Counted from the stretch's first letter, positions 8,959-20,219 are shown. The stretch: 64,000 bases of DNA from Mesorhizobium sp. M7A.F.Ca.US.008.03.1.1 (GCF_003997495.1 NZ_RZRU01000001.1:1-64000), one strand, 5' to 3'. Notes: a model not told the origin generated them from the sequence alone. Numbers and translations are program-made.

Positions 8959-10098
8959 ATGAAATCGCTTGGCAGCATCCGCAGGGATTTTGCACCGTGG
9001 AACGACCCGAACGCCAAGCCGTACATCCAGTTCGACAACGTCACCAAGAAGTTCGGTGACTTCACCGCCGTCAACAATCTGTCTCTGACCATCTTCGAGC
9101 GCGAGTTCTTCGCGCTGCTCGGCGCTTCCGGTTGCGGAAAGTCGACGCTGCTCAGGATGCTCGCCGGCTTCGAGGAGCCGACAGCCGGCCGCATTCTGCT
9201 CGATGGCCAGGATCTGCGCGGCATCCCGCCCTATCGGCGGCCTGTCAACATGATGTTCCAGTCCTATGCGCTGTTCCCGCATATGACGGTCGAGAACAAC
9301 ATCGCCTTCGGCCTCAAGCAGGACGGCATGCCGAAGCCCGAAATCGCATCGCGCGTTGCCGAGATGCTGAAGCTGGTCAAACTCGAGCAATTCGCCAAGC
9401 GCAAGCCGCATCAACTGTCCGGCGGCCAGCGCCAGCGCGTCGCGCTCGCCCGTTCGGTCGCCAAACGGCCGAAAGTGCTGCTGCTCGACGAGCCGCTCGG
9501 CGCATTGGACAAGAAGCTGCGCGAAGAGACGCAGTTCGAATTGATGGACCTCCAGCAGAACCTCGGCCTCACCTTCGTCGTCGTCACCCACGACCAGGAA
9601 GAGGCGATGACCATGGCCGATCGCATCGCCATCATCGATAAGGGCGAGGTGATGCAGGTGGCAACGCCGGCCGAAGTCTACGAGGCGCCGGGGTCGCGCT
9701 TCGTCGCCGGTTTCGTCGGCAATGTGAACATGTTCGAGGGCAAGATCGCGCGTGGCGAGGCCGGCAGCGCCAGCATCGATGCCGGCAACGGCATCACCAT
9801 CCGCACCGACAATGCCGGCACCGCCGGCGCCGGGACGGCCGTCACCTTCGCCATCAGGCCGGAAAAGATCAAAGTGTCGTCGAAGAAGCCGGCAGAGGCG
9901 GTCAACGCCATAGAGGGCGAGGTCTACGACATCGCCTATCTCGGCGACATGACCGTCTATCATGTCAGGCTGGACGACGGCCAGGTGGTGCGCGCCAGCA
10001 CCATGAACGCGGCCCGCATCACCGAGGATCCGTTGAGCTGGAACGACCGCGCCTGGGTTTCCTTCCGGCCCGACGCCGGCGTCGTGCTGACGCGGTAG
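8959..10098 (+). CDS. Polyamine ABC transporter ATP-binding protein (PotG/PotA-like)
   Basis: The 379-residue ATPase has Walker A GASGCGKST, Q-loop MFQSYALFPHM, signature LSGGQRQRVALARS, Walker B VLLLDEP and the H-loop VVTHDQEEAMT. A C-terminal TOBE domain (about residues 300-375) is typical of polyamine and CUT-type importers. It powers uptake of the ligand bound by the upstream periplasmic protein. The N-terminal extension before IQFDNVTKKFGD matches PotG-like proteins. The gene ends 8 bp before the first permease. Confidence 0.95.
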   Translation: MKSLGSIRRDFAPWNDPNAKPYIQFDNVTKKFGDFTAVNNLSLTIFEREFFALLGASGCGKSTLLRMLAGFEEPTAGRILLDGQDLRGIPPYRRPVNMMFQSYALFPHMTVENNIAFGLKQDGMPKPEIASRVAEMLKLVKLEQFAKRKPHQLSGGQRQRVALARSVAKRPKVLLLDEPLGALDKKLREETQFELMDLQQNLGLTFVVVTHDQEEAMTMADRIAIIDKGEVMQVATPAEVYEAPGSRFVAGFVGNVNMFEGKIARGEAGSASIDAGNGITIRTDNAGTAGAGTAVTFAIRPEKIKVSSKKPAEAVNAIEGEVYDIAYLGDMTVYHVRLDDGQVVRASTMNAARITEDPLSWNDRAWVSFRPDAGVVLTR

Positions 10099-10106
10099 AG
10101 GGCGAC

Positions 10107-11081
10107 ATGTCGAGCGCCGCCGTCACCACCGCATCAGCCTCTCCGGCATCCGATGCCGGCAAATCCATCCTTGCCAGGCTGGGTGCTGCCTTCGTTGGCC
10201 GACTGGTCATCATCATCCCGTATGTCTGGCTGCTGTTCTTCTTCCTCATTCCGTTCGTCATCGTCTTCAAAATCTCGCTGTCGCAAACGGCGATCGCCAT
10301 TCCGCCCTATACGCCGGCGCTCGATTTCAGCGGCGGCATTTCCGGGTTTCTGGCTCAACTGAAGCAACTCAGCCTCGACAATTACACCTGGCTGACGCAG
10401 GACGCGCTCTACTTCAACGCCTATGTGACCAGCGTCATCATCGCCGCGGTCTCGACGGTCCTGACACTGCTCGTCGGCTATCCCATCGCCTACGGCATGG
10501 CGCGCGCGCCGGCGACGATCCGCCCAACCTTGCTGATGCTGGTGATCCTGCCGTTCTGGACCTCGTTCCTGATCCGCGTCTACGCCTGGATCGGCATTCT
10601 CAAGCCCGAAGGGCTGCTCAATCAGCTGCTGCTCGCCACCGGTGTCATCCACCAGCCGCTGATCATCCTCAACACCTATACGGCGATTTTCATCGGCATC
10701 GTCTATTCCTACCTGCCGTTCATGGTGTTGCCGCTCTATTCCGCTCTCGAGAAGATGGACTATTCGCTGATCGAGGCGGCCAAGGATCTCGGCTGCCCGC
10801 CGACAAGTGCTTTCTGGAAAATCACCTTCCCGCTGTCGCTGCCCGGCGTCATCGCCGGGTGCCTGCTGGTGTTCATTCCGGCTGTCGGCGAATTCGTCAT
10901 TCCCGACCTGCTCGGTGGATCGCAGACGCTGATGATCGGCAAGACTTTGTGGAACGAGTTCTTCGCCAATCGCGACTGGCCGGTATCGTCGGCCGTTGCC
11001 GTCATCCTGCTGTTGCTGCTGATCGTGCCGATCATGCTCTTTCAGCGGGCTCAGGCCCGCGCTCAGGAAATGGACAGGTGA
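10107..11081 (+). CDS. Polyamine ABC transporter permease (PotH/PotB-like)
   Basis: The 324-residue inner-membrane protein has six predicted helices. The EAA-type loop reads EAAKDLGCPPTSAFWKITFP, the site that contacts the ATPase. The conserved segments LPFWTSFLIRVYAWIGIL and PAVGEFVIPDLLGG are typical of PotB/PotH permeases. It begins 8 bp after the ATPase gene and ends 4 bp before the second permease, so the three are one transcription unit. Confidence 0.94.
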   Translation: MSSAAVTTASASPASDAGKSILARLGAAFVGRLVIIIPYVWLLFFFLIPFVIVFKISLSQTAIAIPPYTPALDFSGGISGFLAQLKQLSLDNYTWLTQDALYFNAYVTSVIIAAVSTVLTLLVGYPIAYGMARAPATIRPTLLMLVILPFWTSFLIRVYAWIGILKPEGLLNQLLLATGVIHQPLIILNTYTAIFIGIVYSYLPFMVLPLYSALEKMDYSLIEAAKDLGCPPTSAFWKITFPLSLPGVIAGCLLVFIPAVGEFVIPDLLGGSQTLMIGKTLWNEFFANRDWPVSSAVAVILLLLLIVPIMLFQRAQARAQEMDR

Positions 11082-11085
11082 CCTC

Positions 11086-11904
11086 ATGAACGCCACCTGG
11101 AGCCGCTTCAACATCACCTCGATCGTGCTCGGCTTTGCATTTCTCTATCTGCCGATCGTGCTGCTCATCGTCTTCTCGTTCAACGAATCGAAACTGGTCA
11201 CGGTCTGGGGCGGTTTCTCGACCAAATGGTACGTCTCGCTGTTCCACAACCAGGGCCTCATGGACGCGACCTGGGTGACGGCGCGTGTTGGCCTGATCTC
11301 GGCCACGGTTGCGACGGTGCTGGGCACCCTGGCGGCACTCACCTTGACCCGCTACACGCGCTTCAAGGGCAGGGTGCTGTTCTCCGGCATGGTCTTTGCG
11401 CCGCTGGTCATGCCGGAAGTCATCACCGGCCTGTCGCTGCTGCTGCTCTTCGTCGCGGTAGGCCTCGACCGCGGCTTCCTCACCGTGACGCTCGCCCACA
11501 TCACGCTGACCATGTGCTTCGTCGCCGTGGTCGTGCAGTCGCGCCTCATCACCTTCGACCGTTCGCTGGAAGAAGCCGCGATGGATCTGGGCGCAACGCC
11601 GGTGAAGACCTTCTTCCAGATCACATTGCCGGTCATCATGCCGGCGATCGTCTCCGGCTGGATGCTGGCTTTCACGCTTTCGCTCGACGATCTTGTCATC
11701 GCCAGCTTCACCTCCGGGCCGGGCGCGACGACGTTGCCGATGAAGATCTACAGCCAGGTCCGCCTCGGCGTGACGCCGGAGATCAACGCTGCCTGCACGA
11801 TCCTGATTGCCGTCGTGGCGATTGGCGTCGTCATCGCCTCGCTTGCCAACAAACGGCGTGAGGTGCAGCGCCAACTCGACGAGCAGGCCGCGCAGCGCGG
11901 GTGA
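11086..11904 (+). CDS. Polyamine ABC transporter permease (PotI/PotC-like)
   Basis: The 272-residue second permease has six predicted helices and the EEAAMDLGATPVKTFFQITLP loop for contact with the ATPase. The segments FSFNESK and FTLSLDDLVIASFTSGPG are hallmarks of PotC/PotI proteins. It is the last gene of the polyamine-type operon and is convergent with the AsmA-like gene 23 bp away. No clear terminator is visible in that short gap. Confidence 0.94.
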   Translation: MNATWSRFNITSIVLGFAFLYLPIVLLIVFSFNESKLVTVWGGFSTKWYVSLFHNQGLMDATWVTARVGLISATVATVLGTLAALTLTRYTRFKGRVLFSGMVFAPLVMPEVITGLSLLLLFVAVGLDRGFLTVTLAHITLTMCFVAVVVQSRLITFDRSLEEAAMDLGATPVKTFFQITLPVIMPAIVSGWMLAFTLSLDDLVIASFTSGPGATTLPMKIYSQVRLGVTPEINAACTILIAVVAIGVVIASLANKRREVQRQLDEQAAQRG

Positions 11905-11927
11905 AAGATAGGAGGCGCGGTGGCGGC

Positions 11928-13781
11928 CTATTCCCCCGAAACGCCGCGGCTGATCGGGGAAATGAACGGCGTGCTCCAGGTTCCGCCGACGAAGAACGAC
12001 GACTGGTTGGGACCTTGCTGGCCATTGGCCTGCGTTGCCGCCTTGTCCGGCTGAATGACGCCGCCGGACAAGGCCAGTCCGCGCCCGGCATAGGACGCGA
12101 TGCCGGACAGCCAGATCTTGTACTTCGCTGAATTGGCCTCGGCCTTGTCGATCCGTGCCACGCCCTTCGAAATGGTGGCCTTGATCTCGGCACCGTCGAT
12201 CGGCAATGTTCCATCGGAGACGTCGTCGAGCGCGAAGAAGCCGCCCTGTTCGGTATGTTTGAGGAAGGCCGGCAGGTTGAGCTTGCTCAACGCACCCGGC
12301 CCGAAGGTCGCCGAGACCGAGCCGTCGGCATTGTCGAAGATGGAATCCCAGGTTCTGCCCGGCCCCTTGAGGATCACCGAGACGGTGCCTGTGCCGACTG
12401 GCACCAGCCGCGTCATCCCTGCCGCCGTACCGAACGCACCGCCGTCGATGTCGGACGCCAGAAGGCGGATTTCGACCTGCGAGCCTTCCGGCTTGCGATC
12501 GAAGCGAAGGCTGGTCTGGATGTTGCCGCCGAAGGCCGAGGCATCGGAGATGTCGAAGACGGACAGACCATCCTTGACCTGGGCGGTGGCGGCGACATCG
12601 GCGAGTTGGATAGGCCCCGCCGTGGCGTGCGCCGCCGACAGCCTGAGATCGAGATTGATCTTGTCGGCGAAACTTGTGTCGATTTCGCCGGGTCCCGCCC
12701 CTCCGGTCGGCACCAGCGGGGTGAAGGCCGACAGAAACGATCTGAGGTCGAGCGTGTCGAAGGCGAGCGTACCGGAGATCACCGGTTGTGATTCACCAAA
12801 AGAGAGGTCTAGCGCACCCATTCCCGGATTGTTGTCGAGCGCAATCGCCGTGTTGTCGAACTTGACGCGCCCGCCGGTCGCGGTGATCTTGCTCGAAATG
12901 CTGACCGAGCCGATCGCTGCAACCGGAGCGATGCCGGCCTGCGACCATTCCAGGACACGCCGCAAAGAGGGCGCCGAGAACTTCGCCTGACCGTCGAAAT
13001 AGGTATTTTCAGACATGCTGGCCGTGCCGTCGAACGAGAAGGTGGCGGGTGCCGCCTTGAAGGACAGCGTCAGCGGCGCCGTACCGCCGGCAAACAGCAC
13101 AAGCGGTTTGGCCGAGGCGACGTCCAGAGCGACGCTTTCGCCCCGCCAGATCCCTGTTGCCGACAGCGTCGCATTGCTGTTCATCGCCGCCCAATTCGCC
13201 TGACCGTTCAAACTGCTCAGGATCTCGACGTCCTTGCCGCCGATGGAGGCTACCATTCGGCCGTCGCGAAACTCGACCGTGCCGAAGGTGTCGGTTGGCA
13301 GCTTGTCGAGGTCCGGCTTGGCGGGGTCGGCATTGACCACGCCGCGCGCCGTGTCGATGGAGCGCGTGATGCGCCCGCCGGTCGGGACAGCAGGCAGGAA
13401 AACGCCGACAGGCGTGCGCTGAACCCGGATCGTCGGCCGCACCAGCCGCGCCGTCGAAAACACCACGTCGCCGCGTAGCGCCGCCATGGCGGAAAGGTCG
13501 ACCTCGACCCGTTCTGCCTCGACCACCGGCGGCGCCTCGGTGTCGGTCCATTGCGAAAGCGTCACATCGGTCAGGATCGCGCGGAATGTCGGCCAGACCT
13601 CGATGCGAGGCGAGCCCTCGATGGCGACCCGGAAGCCGCTCCACGCACTCATTTCCCAGGCGATGCGGTCGCGCACGATACGGGTGGAGGCGATCAGCGG
13701 CAGGGCGGCAACGACCAGCGCGACGACGATCACGGCAGCGCCGATCGCCCATATTCCGCGCCGGATCATAGATGATGGCAT
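11928..13781 (-). CDS. AsmA-like envelope protein
   Basis: The 617-residue protein has one N-terminal membrane helix (IWAIGAAVIVVALVVAALPL) followed by a long, beta-rich periplasmic domain. The start of that domain (VRDRIAWEMSAWSGFRVAIE) and the C-terminal half (GTGTVSVILKGPG and following) fit the AsmA family. Such proteins are thought to bridge the envelope and help move or order phospholipids or assist outer-membrane assembly. The frame is open to 13859, but an ATG at 13781 places the membrane helix at the usual distance from the start; an ATG at 13769 is also possible. Three 13-bp repeats lie 55-105 bp upstream. Confidence 0.8.
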   Translation of the reverse strand: MPSSMIRRGIWAIGAAVIVVALVVAALPLIASTRIVRDRIAWEMSAWSGFRVAIEGSPRIEVWPTFRAILTDVTLSQWTDTEAPPVVEAERVEVDLSAMAALRGDVVFSTARLVRPTIRVQRTPVGVFLPAVPTGGRITRSIDTARGVVNADPAKPDLDKLPTDTFGTVEFRDGRMVASIGGKDVEILSSLNGQANWAAMNSNATLSATGIWRGESVALDVASAKPLVLFAGGTAPLTLSFKAAPATFSFDGTASMSENTYFDGQAKFSAPSLRRVLEWSQAGIAPVAAIGSVSISSKITATGGRVKFDNTAIALDNNPGMGALDLSFGESQPVISGTLAFDTLDLRSFLSAFTPLVPTGGAGPGEIDTSFADKINLDLRLSAAHATAGPIQLADVAATAQVKDGLSVFDISDASAFGGNIQTSLRFDRKPEGSQVEIRLLASDIDGGAFGTAAGMTRLVPVGTGTVSVILKGPGRTWDSIFDNADGSVSATFGPGALSKLNLPAFLKHTEQGGFFALDDVSDGTLPIDGAEIKATISKGVARIDKAEANSAKYKIWLSGIASYAGRGLALSGGVIQPDKAATQANGQQGPNQSSFFVGGTWSTPFISPISRGVSGE

Positions 13782-13832
13782 ATGGCCCCGTATGCTTCCA
13801 TTCCGACAAATCGCCCGACGGGTGTAACCCCA

Positions 13833-13886
13833 GTCGTGACCACGACTTCCGGCCGCCACTACGACTTCAAGTTGTCACTACGACTT
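13833..13886. promoter_or_regulatory. Triple 19-bp-spaced repeat and palindrome between the AsmA-like and acetoacetyl-CoA synthetase genes
   Basis: The 13-bp unit GYSACYACGACTT occurs three times, starting at 13836, 13855 and 13874, each exactly 19 bp apart. The first copy forms part of the inverted repeat GTCGTG-AC-CACGAC at 13833-13846. Regular spacing of just under two helical turns suggests cooperative binding of a regulator on one DNA face. The repeats lie upstream of both divergent genes, nearer the AsmA-like gene. The regulator is unknown. Confidence 0.55.
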
Positions 13887-14017
13887 AGGGCTGAGGCATT
13901 TCAAGTCTTTATGGCCCGGCGATGGCATTTGCGCACACCTGGTCGCATCAGCCGAACAAAATCTTGCTCTGCTGCGCTGCGATATGCATAAGCGATGGCG
14001 ACCGTGGAGGAACGATC

Positions 14018-15976
<1,959 letters not shown>

Positions 15977-15983
15977 CTGCTAC

Positions 15984-16028
15984 TGCATGTCGCTCAAAAA
16001 TGGCCCAGGTTTGAGACAACGACATGCA
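15984..16028. repeat. Rhizobial-type palindromic element after the acetoacetyl-CoA synthetase gene
   Basis: TGCATGTCG (15984-15992) followed by CTCAAA is mirrored by TTTGAG and CGACATGCA (16020-16028), with a 4-nt bulge on one side. This 15-bp paired stem closely resembles short palindromic repeats I associate with Mesorhizobium and related genomes. It lies 8 bp downstream of the acetoacetyl-CoA synthetase stop and could protect or end its mRNA. Confidence 0.65.
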
Positions 16029-16129
16029 TGAAAAGAGGCTTTCCGGCATGGTTAACAAAATATCTCGCTAGAATTTACCTAGATTTCATGAGTGGTACAC
16101 ATTCGTAAATTTTCCGGCGCCCCGGTAAG

Positions 16130-16273
16130 GAGTTGTTAAGGTCCGGCGTCGATAGTCGCAGGTAACTTGAGGGAGAAATCCCGTTCCTCAGCCCCGAGGA
16201 TCCGAATTCGCTCAAGCCCCCGTTGTGACAGCAATCCCATCTTTTAAGGCGTCCTTTGGGCGCCTTTTCTTTT
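16130..16273 (+). ncRNA. Candidate structured small RNA
   Basis: No reading frame explains this stretch, yet it folds well. CTTGAG (16166-16171) pairs with CTCAAG (16211-16216) and encloses two small hairpins: GGGA-GAAA-TCCC (16171-16182, sharing one G, with a GNRA-type tetraloop) and CCTC...GAGG (16086+100 to 16199, that is 16186-16199). A Rho-independent terminator at 16246-16273 ends it. The next gene is on the opposite strand, so this is either a free-standing sRNA or a processed 3' UTR of the acetoacetyl-CoA synthetase gene. The 5' end is an estimate and I cannot name a family. Confidence 0.45.
16246..16273 (+). terminator. Rho-independent terminator of the candidate sRNA
   Basis: AAGGCG (16246-16251) pairs with CGCCTT (16261-16266) around a 9-nt loop and is followed by ttctttttat. 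It ends plus-strand transcription just before the convergent 3' end of the sensor kinase gene. Confidence 0.8.
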
Positions 16274-16303
16274 TATCGGGACCGAACCGCTGAGAGGGCT
16301 GAG

Positions 16304-19300
16304 CTATTCCGCGAGCACACGGGTCGACGGAAAAGCGACCTCGACCAGGGTGCCTTCGCCAGGTGTCGAATTGATGGTGAACCGGGCACGGTTGGCTTCC
16401 ACCATCGCTTTGGTCAACGGCAGTCCAAGCCCGGTCCCGTCGCCGCGTCCGCGCTTCAGGGCGTTGATCTGCTTGAACGGCTTCAGCGCCTGCTCGATCT
16501 CGGCATGGCTCATGCCGATGCCGGTGTCGCGCACCCGCATGACGACGTCGCCCGACGTCTCATAGGCGGTCGAGACGATCACCTGGCCGCCGGCCTGGGT
16601 GTAGCGGATGGCATTGGACAGGATGTTGAGCGCGATCTGGCGCACGCTGCGCAGGTCCGCCACCACTTCCGGCAGCCGCGAAGCGAAGCTGGAGCGGATG
16701 ATGACCCGTTCGCGGTTGGCCTGCGGCTGCATCATCGCCACCGTCTCGGCCAGCGTGTCGTTGAGCGACACCGCCTCATAGGCCATCTCCTGCTGGCCAG
16801 CCTCGATCTTGGAGATGTCGAGCAGGTCGTTGACCAGGTCGAGCACATGATTGCCCGAGCGGTTGATGTCGCGCAGGTAGTCGCGGTAGCGGTCGTTGGC
16901 GACAGGTCCGAACTTCTCGTCGACCATCAGTTCGGAAAAGCCGATGATGGCATTGAGCGGCGTGCGGATCTCATGGCTGATGCGGGCGAGGAAATCGGTC
17001 TTCTGCGAGGACGCGCGCTCGGCCACCGCACGTGCCTGCGTCAAGTCCTCTTCGGCCCGTTTCCACTGCGTGATATCGCGAACGACGGCGCAGAAGCCGC
17101 TGTCGTTGGGCAGCCGGCCGATGGTCATGAACAGCGGAATGAAGCGTCCTTGCGATTCGCGCCCGATCACCTCGCGGCCGTCATTCATGACACTCGCCAC
17201 GCCGGGCTCGGACAGCCCATTGAGATAGTCGCGTGCCGCGCGCTGGCTTTCGATGGCAAACAGCGAGGCGAACGGCTTGCCGGTCACATCGTCGCTGTCG
17301 AAGCCGAACAGTGCTTCGGCCGGCCGGCTGATCGATCGGATGGTGCCGTCACGGCCGATCAGCACGACGCCGTCGGTGGCGGTGTCGATGATGGTGCGCA
17401 TCTCGGCGATGCGCGCCTTGAGCTCGGAAATATCCGGCTGCGTCTGCTCGTCGCCAACCGCATGCAGGCTCGCCGGCGCATCATCCTCGCCGGAGCGTCG
17501 CACGACCAGCATCAGCGCCTTGCCGTCGCGCCAGGGGACAGAGCGCAAAATGGCCTCGATCGGGAATTCCTGTCCATCACGCGTCTTCAGCCGCAGCGCG
17601 CGATCGGTGCCGTCGGAAACGCCGTCGTCGGCATAGGGGTCGGCAAACAACGCGCCGAGGCCGCCCGCATCCGCCAGATCCTCGAGCGCCTCGTAGCCGG
17701 TCAGGCTGAGGAATTCCTCGTTCGCATAGTGCAACTGGTCCCCGGAATGGATGAGCAGCGGCACGGGCAGCTTGCCGAGCAGCGACGTGTCCGGAGCCTT
17801 GTGCTCATCTCCGGCGGAAAACGCCGACGGCACGAACCCTTCGGCCTTGAGCGGCGGAACCTGCAGGCGAGGGCGCTCGACGCGTATTTCCGCAGCGTCG
17901 CCCGCATTGACGGTTTCCTCGGTAACCGCCTGCTCGTCGGGCGACGCGGCTTCCTCGTCGGACTGCGCCCAATCCTCACTGTCTTCGGCATCGCGAAAAT
18001 CTGCTGACGTCATGCTGTCGTCATCGAGGACGTCATGTGTCGCGCCAGCGGCTTCAGGCTCTTCGCCGGGCGAAACGGCAGGCGTGTTCTCTGGTTCCGC
18101 CGCCACCGGGCCACGTTCGTCATCTTGGCCGGCATAGTCGAGCAACGAGCCCGGCACATTCATTCCCGGGGAGGCTTCACGAGCCGCTTCGTCCGGGTGA
18201 CCGTCAAGCCGTGCCAGATCCTGCTCGTCTTCGGCATCGGCATCGAATGGCTCGACCGGTTCGTTCTCTGGCCCTGACGCAGGGATGCCGTCGGTGCGAA
18301 ACGGGTCGTCGGACGCCCTGACCGGAGCCTCGGCCTCCGCTGGCGACGCCTCCGCAGTCTCAGTCTCTGGCGGCTCGACCGGAGCACTATCCTTCTTCAG
18401 CCGCTCGCCGATTTCGCGGAACGCGCTACGTTCCAGGGTGGACAGGCCCTTGTCGTTGGCTGGCTGGCGATGTTCGGCGAGCCGGATCACCTTGTCGGCA
18501 AAGCGCCGCTCCTGTTTCGGCACGATGGTCAGCGCCGGCACCTCGCCCTTGAACGGATCCGATGCCTGAGGACCCTCGGCCTTGGCATCCTCGGCGTTCG
18601 GCTGTTCGGGCGCGGGTTGGATGGCTTGCGGGTCCGGCGTTGCCGGCGCCTGGCTATTGGGCACCAGCGCCATGCCGATGGCCTCCGGATCGACGACCGC
18701 GTCGCTGGCGCGGGCGACGCCGAAGCCGCGGAAACCCTCGAAGGCGCGGCTGCGGCCGTAAACAGGCAGCGCCGCCAGGTCGACCGGTATCCTGAGATCG
18801 GTGCCGACGACCGGCCACAGCACGGAGCGCCCGGACCAGGTATCGCGCCGTTCCAGGAGCCCCGATATCTCGCCGGAGGGGTCGAGGCCGAATGCAGCGG
18901 CGACATCCCTGAAGCGTCGGCCGATCACGTCGGCCGCCGGCCTGCCGACGATATCGGCGAATTCCGGCGACAGCGCGCTGAACTTGCCTTCGGCATCGGT
19001 GCGCCAGACGAAGCGCACCGGCGCCGCTGCGCGGTCTATCGCCGAGACGGTCGTTGGCGTGGCCGCGGAGGTGGCCTGGACTTCCAGGGCGGCCGGCTCT
19101 CGAGGCGCTTCAGGTTCGGATGCGGCAGGTCGCGGCGCCTGTTGCCCTCCGTCCTCGCCGGCGTTGAAGTACCAATGGTCGTGCTGCGCGGGCGTGCGCT
19201 CTGCTGCCGGCTGATCGCTGTTGGCAGCCGTCGGCGTCTGCCCGATCGCGGCGGCGATCTCATGCGGCTGCGATGCGGCGATGTCGTCGACCGGCTGCGA

Positions 19301-20080
19301 GGCGCCTGGTTCGTCGGTCGGTGTCTCGCGACCCTGTTCCGGCTGGGAAGCCGCGTCGCCAGCAGGCGCCGCCTCGGCAATGGTTTGCGTAGGATGTTCG
19401 CCCGCAGGCGCTGTGTCGTCGAGCTGGTCCTCGTCGATCACCACGAGCAGATGCCGCTCCTCGGTCAATCTTGCCAGCCCCGCCGGGTAGGAGGCCGTGC
19501 CGCCGGGGACAAGGCGCTTGATGATGCGGTCGCTCTCGGCTGCGACGTCGGCAACCAGTGCCGCCAGCGTCTCCGGCAGGATACCCAGTGCCGAAAATCC
19601 TTCCGAGGCCGCCTCGACGTTGCCCGCGGCATCGACAAAGGCGATAAAATGACCATCCTCGGTGAAGCCGCTAATGGCGCGCGCGGCGATTTCGCCGGCA
19701 CTACGTGACCCTGTCTGAGCCGCCGGCACTGCCAGCATGATCGCCTTTTCGGCGTCCGGCATGGTCACCGCACTGGCCAGGAAGCCGACTGCGCGGCTGG
19801 TCATGCCGGTCGCCAGCCGCACCATGATGGCGCGGTCACTGCCAATCTCGGGAAATCCGTGGGTCGCCATGATCTGGCGCCTGGCGATCACGGGCAACTG
19901 CGCCGAGGCGCCGATGATCGCCTCGATGTCGGGATAACCGAACATCGCGGCTCCTGGCCCATTGGCCCAGATCACCTGCTCCAGATCCGCCGACAGGATC
20001 GCGATCGCGTCACCTGCGGCAAAGCGCTGGCGGACCGCGTCGAGCACGGCGACATCGAGGAAGGAATATTCGGACGGCAT
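16304..20080 (-). CDS. PdhS-like multi-PAS sensor histidine kinase
   Basis: This 1258-residue cytoplasmic kinase has no evident membrane helix. It has an N-terminal sensory domain (about 10-120, DAIAILSADLEQVIWANGPGA), a PAS domain near 340-455, and PAS domains near 769-870 and 887-1010. The HisKA domain carries the phospho-His at about 1036 (RISHEIRTPLNAIIGFSE). The ATPase domain has NILSNAIRYT, DTGIGM and GTGLGLPLTKAMVEANRA. The last motif and the domain order match the PdhS/DivJ/PleC kinases that act on DivK and so on the CtrA cell-cycle circuit. Between the PAS domains are long Ala/Pro/Glu/Asp-rich linkers (about 190-330 and 460-765), probably disordered. The ATG at 20080 is preferred over a GTG six codons upstream. 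Confidence 0.85.
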   Translation of the reverse strand: MPSEYSFLDVAVLDAVRQRFAAGDAIAILSADLEQVIWANGPGAAMFGYPDIEAIIGASAQLPVIARRQIMATHGFPEIGSDRAIMVRLATGMTSRAVGFLASAVTMPDAEKAIMLAVPAAQTGSRSAGEIAARAISGFTEDGHFIAFVDAAGNVEAASEGFSALGILPETLAALVADVAAESDRIIKRLVPGGTASYPAGLARLTEERHLLVVIDEDQLDDTAPAGEHPTQTIAEAAPAGDAASQPEQGRETPTDEPGASQPVDDIAASQPHEIAAAIGQTPTAANSDQPAAERTPAQHDHWYFNAGEDGGQQAPRPAASEPEAPREPAALEVQATSAATPTTVSAIDRAAAPVRFVWRTDAEGKFSALSPEFADIVGRPAADVIGRRFRDVAAAFGLDPSGEISGLLERRDTWSGRSVLWPVVGTDLRIPVDLAALPVYGRSRAFEGFRGFGVARASDAVVDPEAIGMALVPNSQAPATPDPQAIQPAPEQPNAEDAKAEGPQASDPFKGEVPALTIVPKQERRFADKVIRLAEHRQPANDKGLSTLERSAFREIGERLKKDSAPVEPPETETAEASPAEAEAPVRASDDPFRTDGIPASGPENEPVEPFDADAEDEQDLARLDGHPDEAAREASPGMNVPGSLLDYAGQDDERGPVAAEPENTPAVSPGEEPEAAGATHDVLDDDSMTSADFRDAEDSEDWAQSDEEAASPDEQAVTEETVNAGDAAEIRVERPRLQVPPLKAEGFVPSAFSAGDEHKAPDTSLLGKLPVPLLIHSGDQLHYANEEFLSLTGYEALEDLADAGGLGALFADPYADDGVSDGTDRALRLKTRDGQEFPIEAILRSVPWRDGKALMLVVRRSGEDDAPASLHAVGDEQTQPDISELKARIAEMRTIIDTATDGVVLIGRDGTIRSISRPAEALFGFDSDDVTGKPFASLFAIESQRAARDYLNGLSEPGVASVMNDGREVIGRESQGRFIPLFMTIGRLPNDSGFCAVVRDITQWKRAEEDLTQARAVAERASSQKTDFLARISHEIRTPLNAIIGFSELMVDEKFGPVANDRYRDYLRDINRSGNHVLDLVNDLLDISKIEAGQQEMAYEAVSLNDTLAETVAMMQPQANRERVIIRSSFASRLPEVVADLRSVRQIALNILSNAIRYTQAGGQVIVSTAYETSGDVVMRVRDTGIGMSHAEIEQALKPFKQINALKRGRGDGTGLGLPLTKAMVEANRARFTINSTPGEGTLVEVAFPSTRVLAE

Positions 20081-20219
20081 GCGCTTGGCGGACCTCACGG
20101 AGCGGCGATTTTGCAGTTAACGCTTTGTTAATAAAAGCCGGAGGCGCGAAGGTCCACAAGCCAGAACGTGCAAAGGCTGGAATCTGGGCTCGTGGTTAAC
20201 GGCCCAAAAGAAATTTATG

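Noticed and set aside
13836-13886. CRISPR-like or Pho-box array
   Set aside because: Three short units with 6-bp gaps are far too small for CRISPR, and the unit does not match the CTGTCAT Pho-box half-site.
16256-18007. 583-codon plus-strand frame opposite the 3' part of the kinase gene
   Set aside because: It covers the conserved HisKA/ATPase region in antisense and has no motif of its own.
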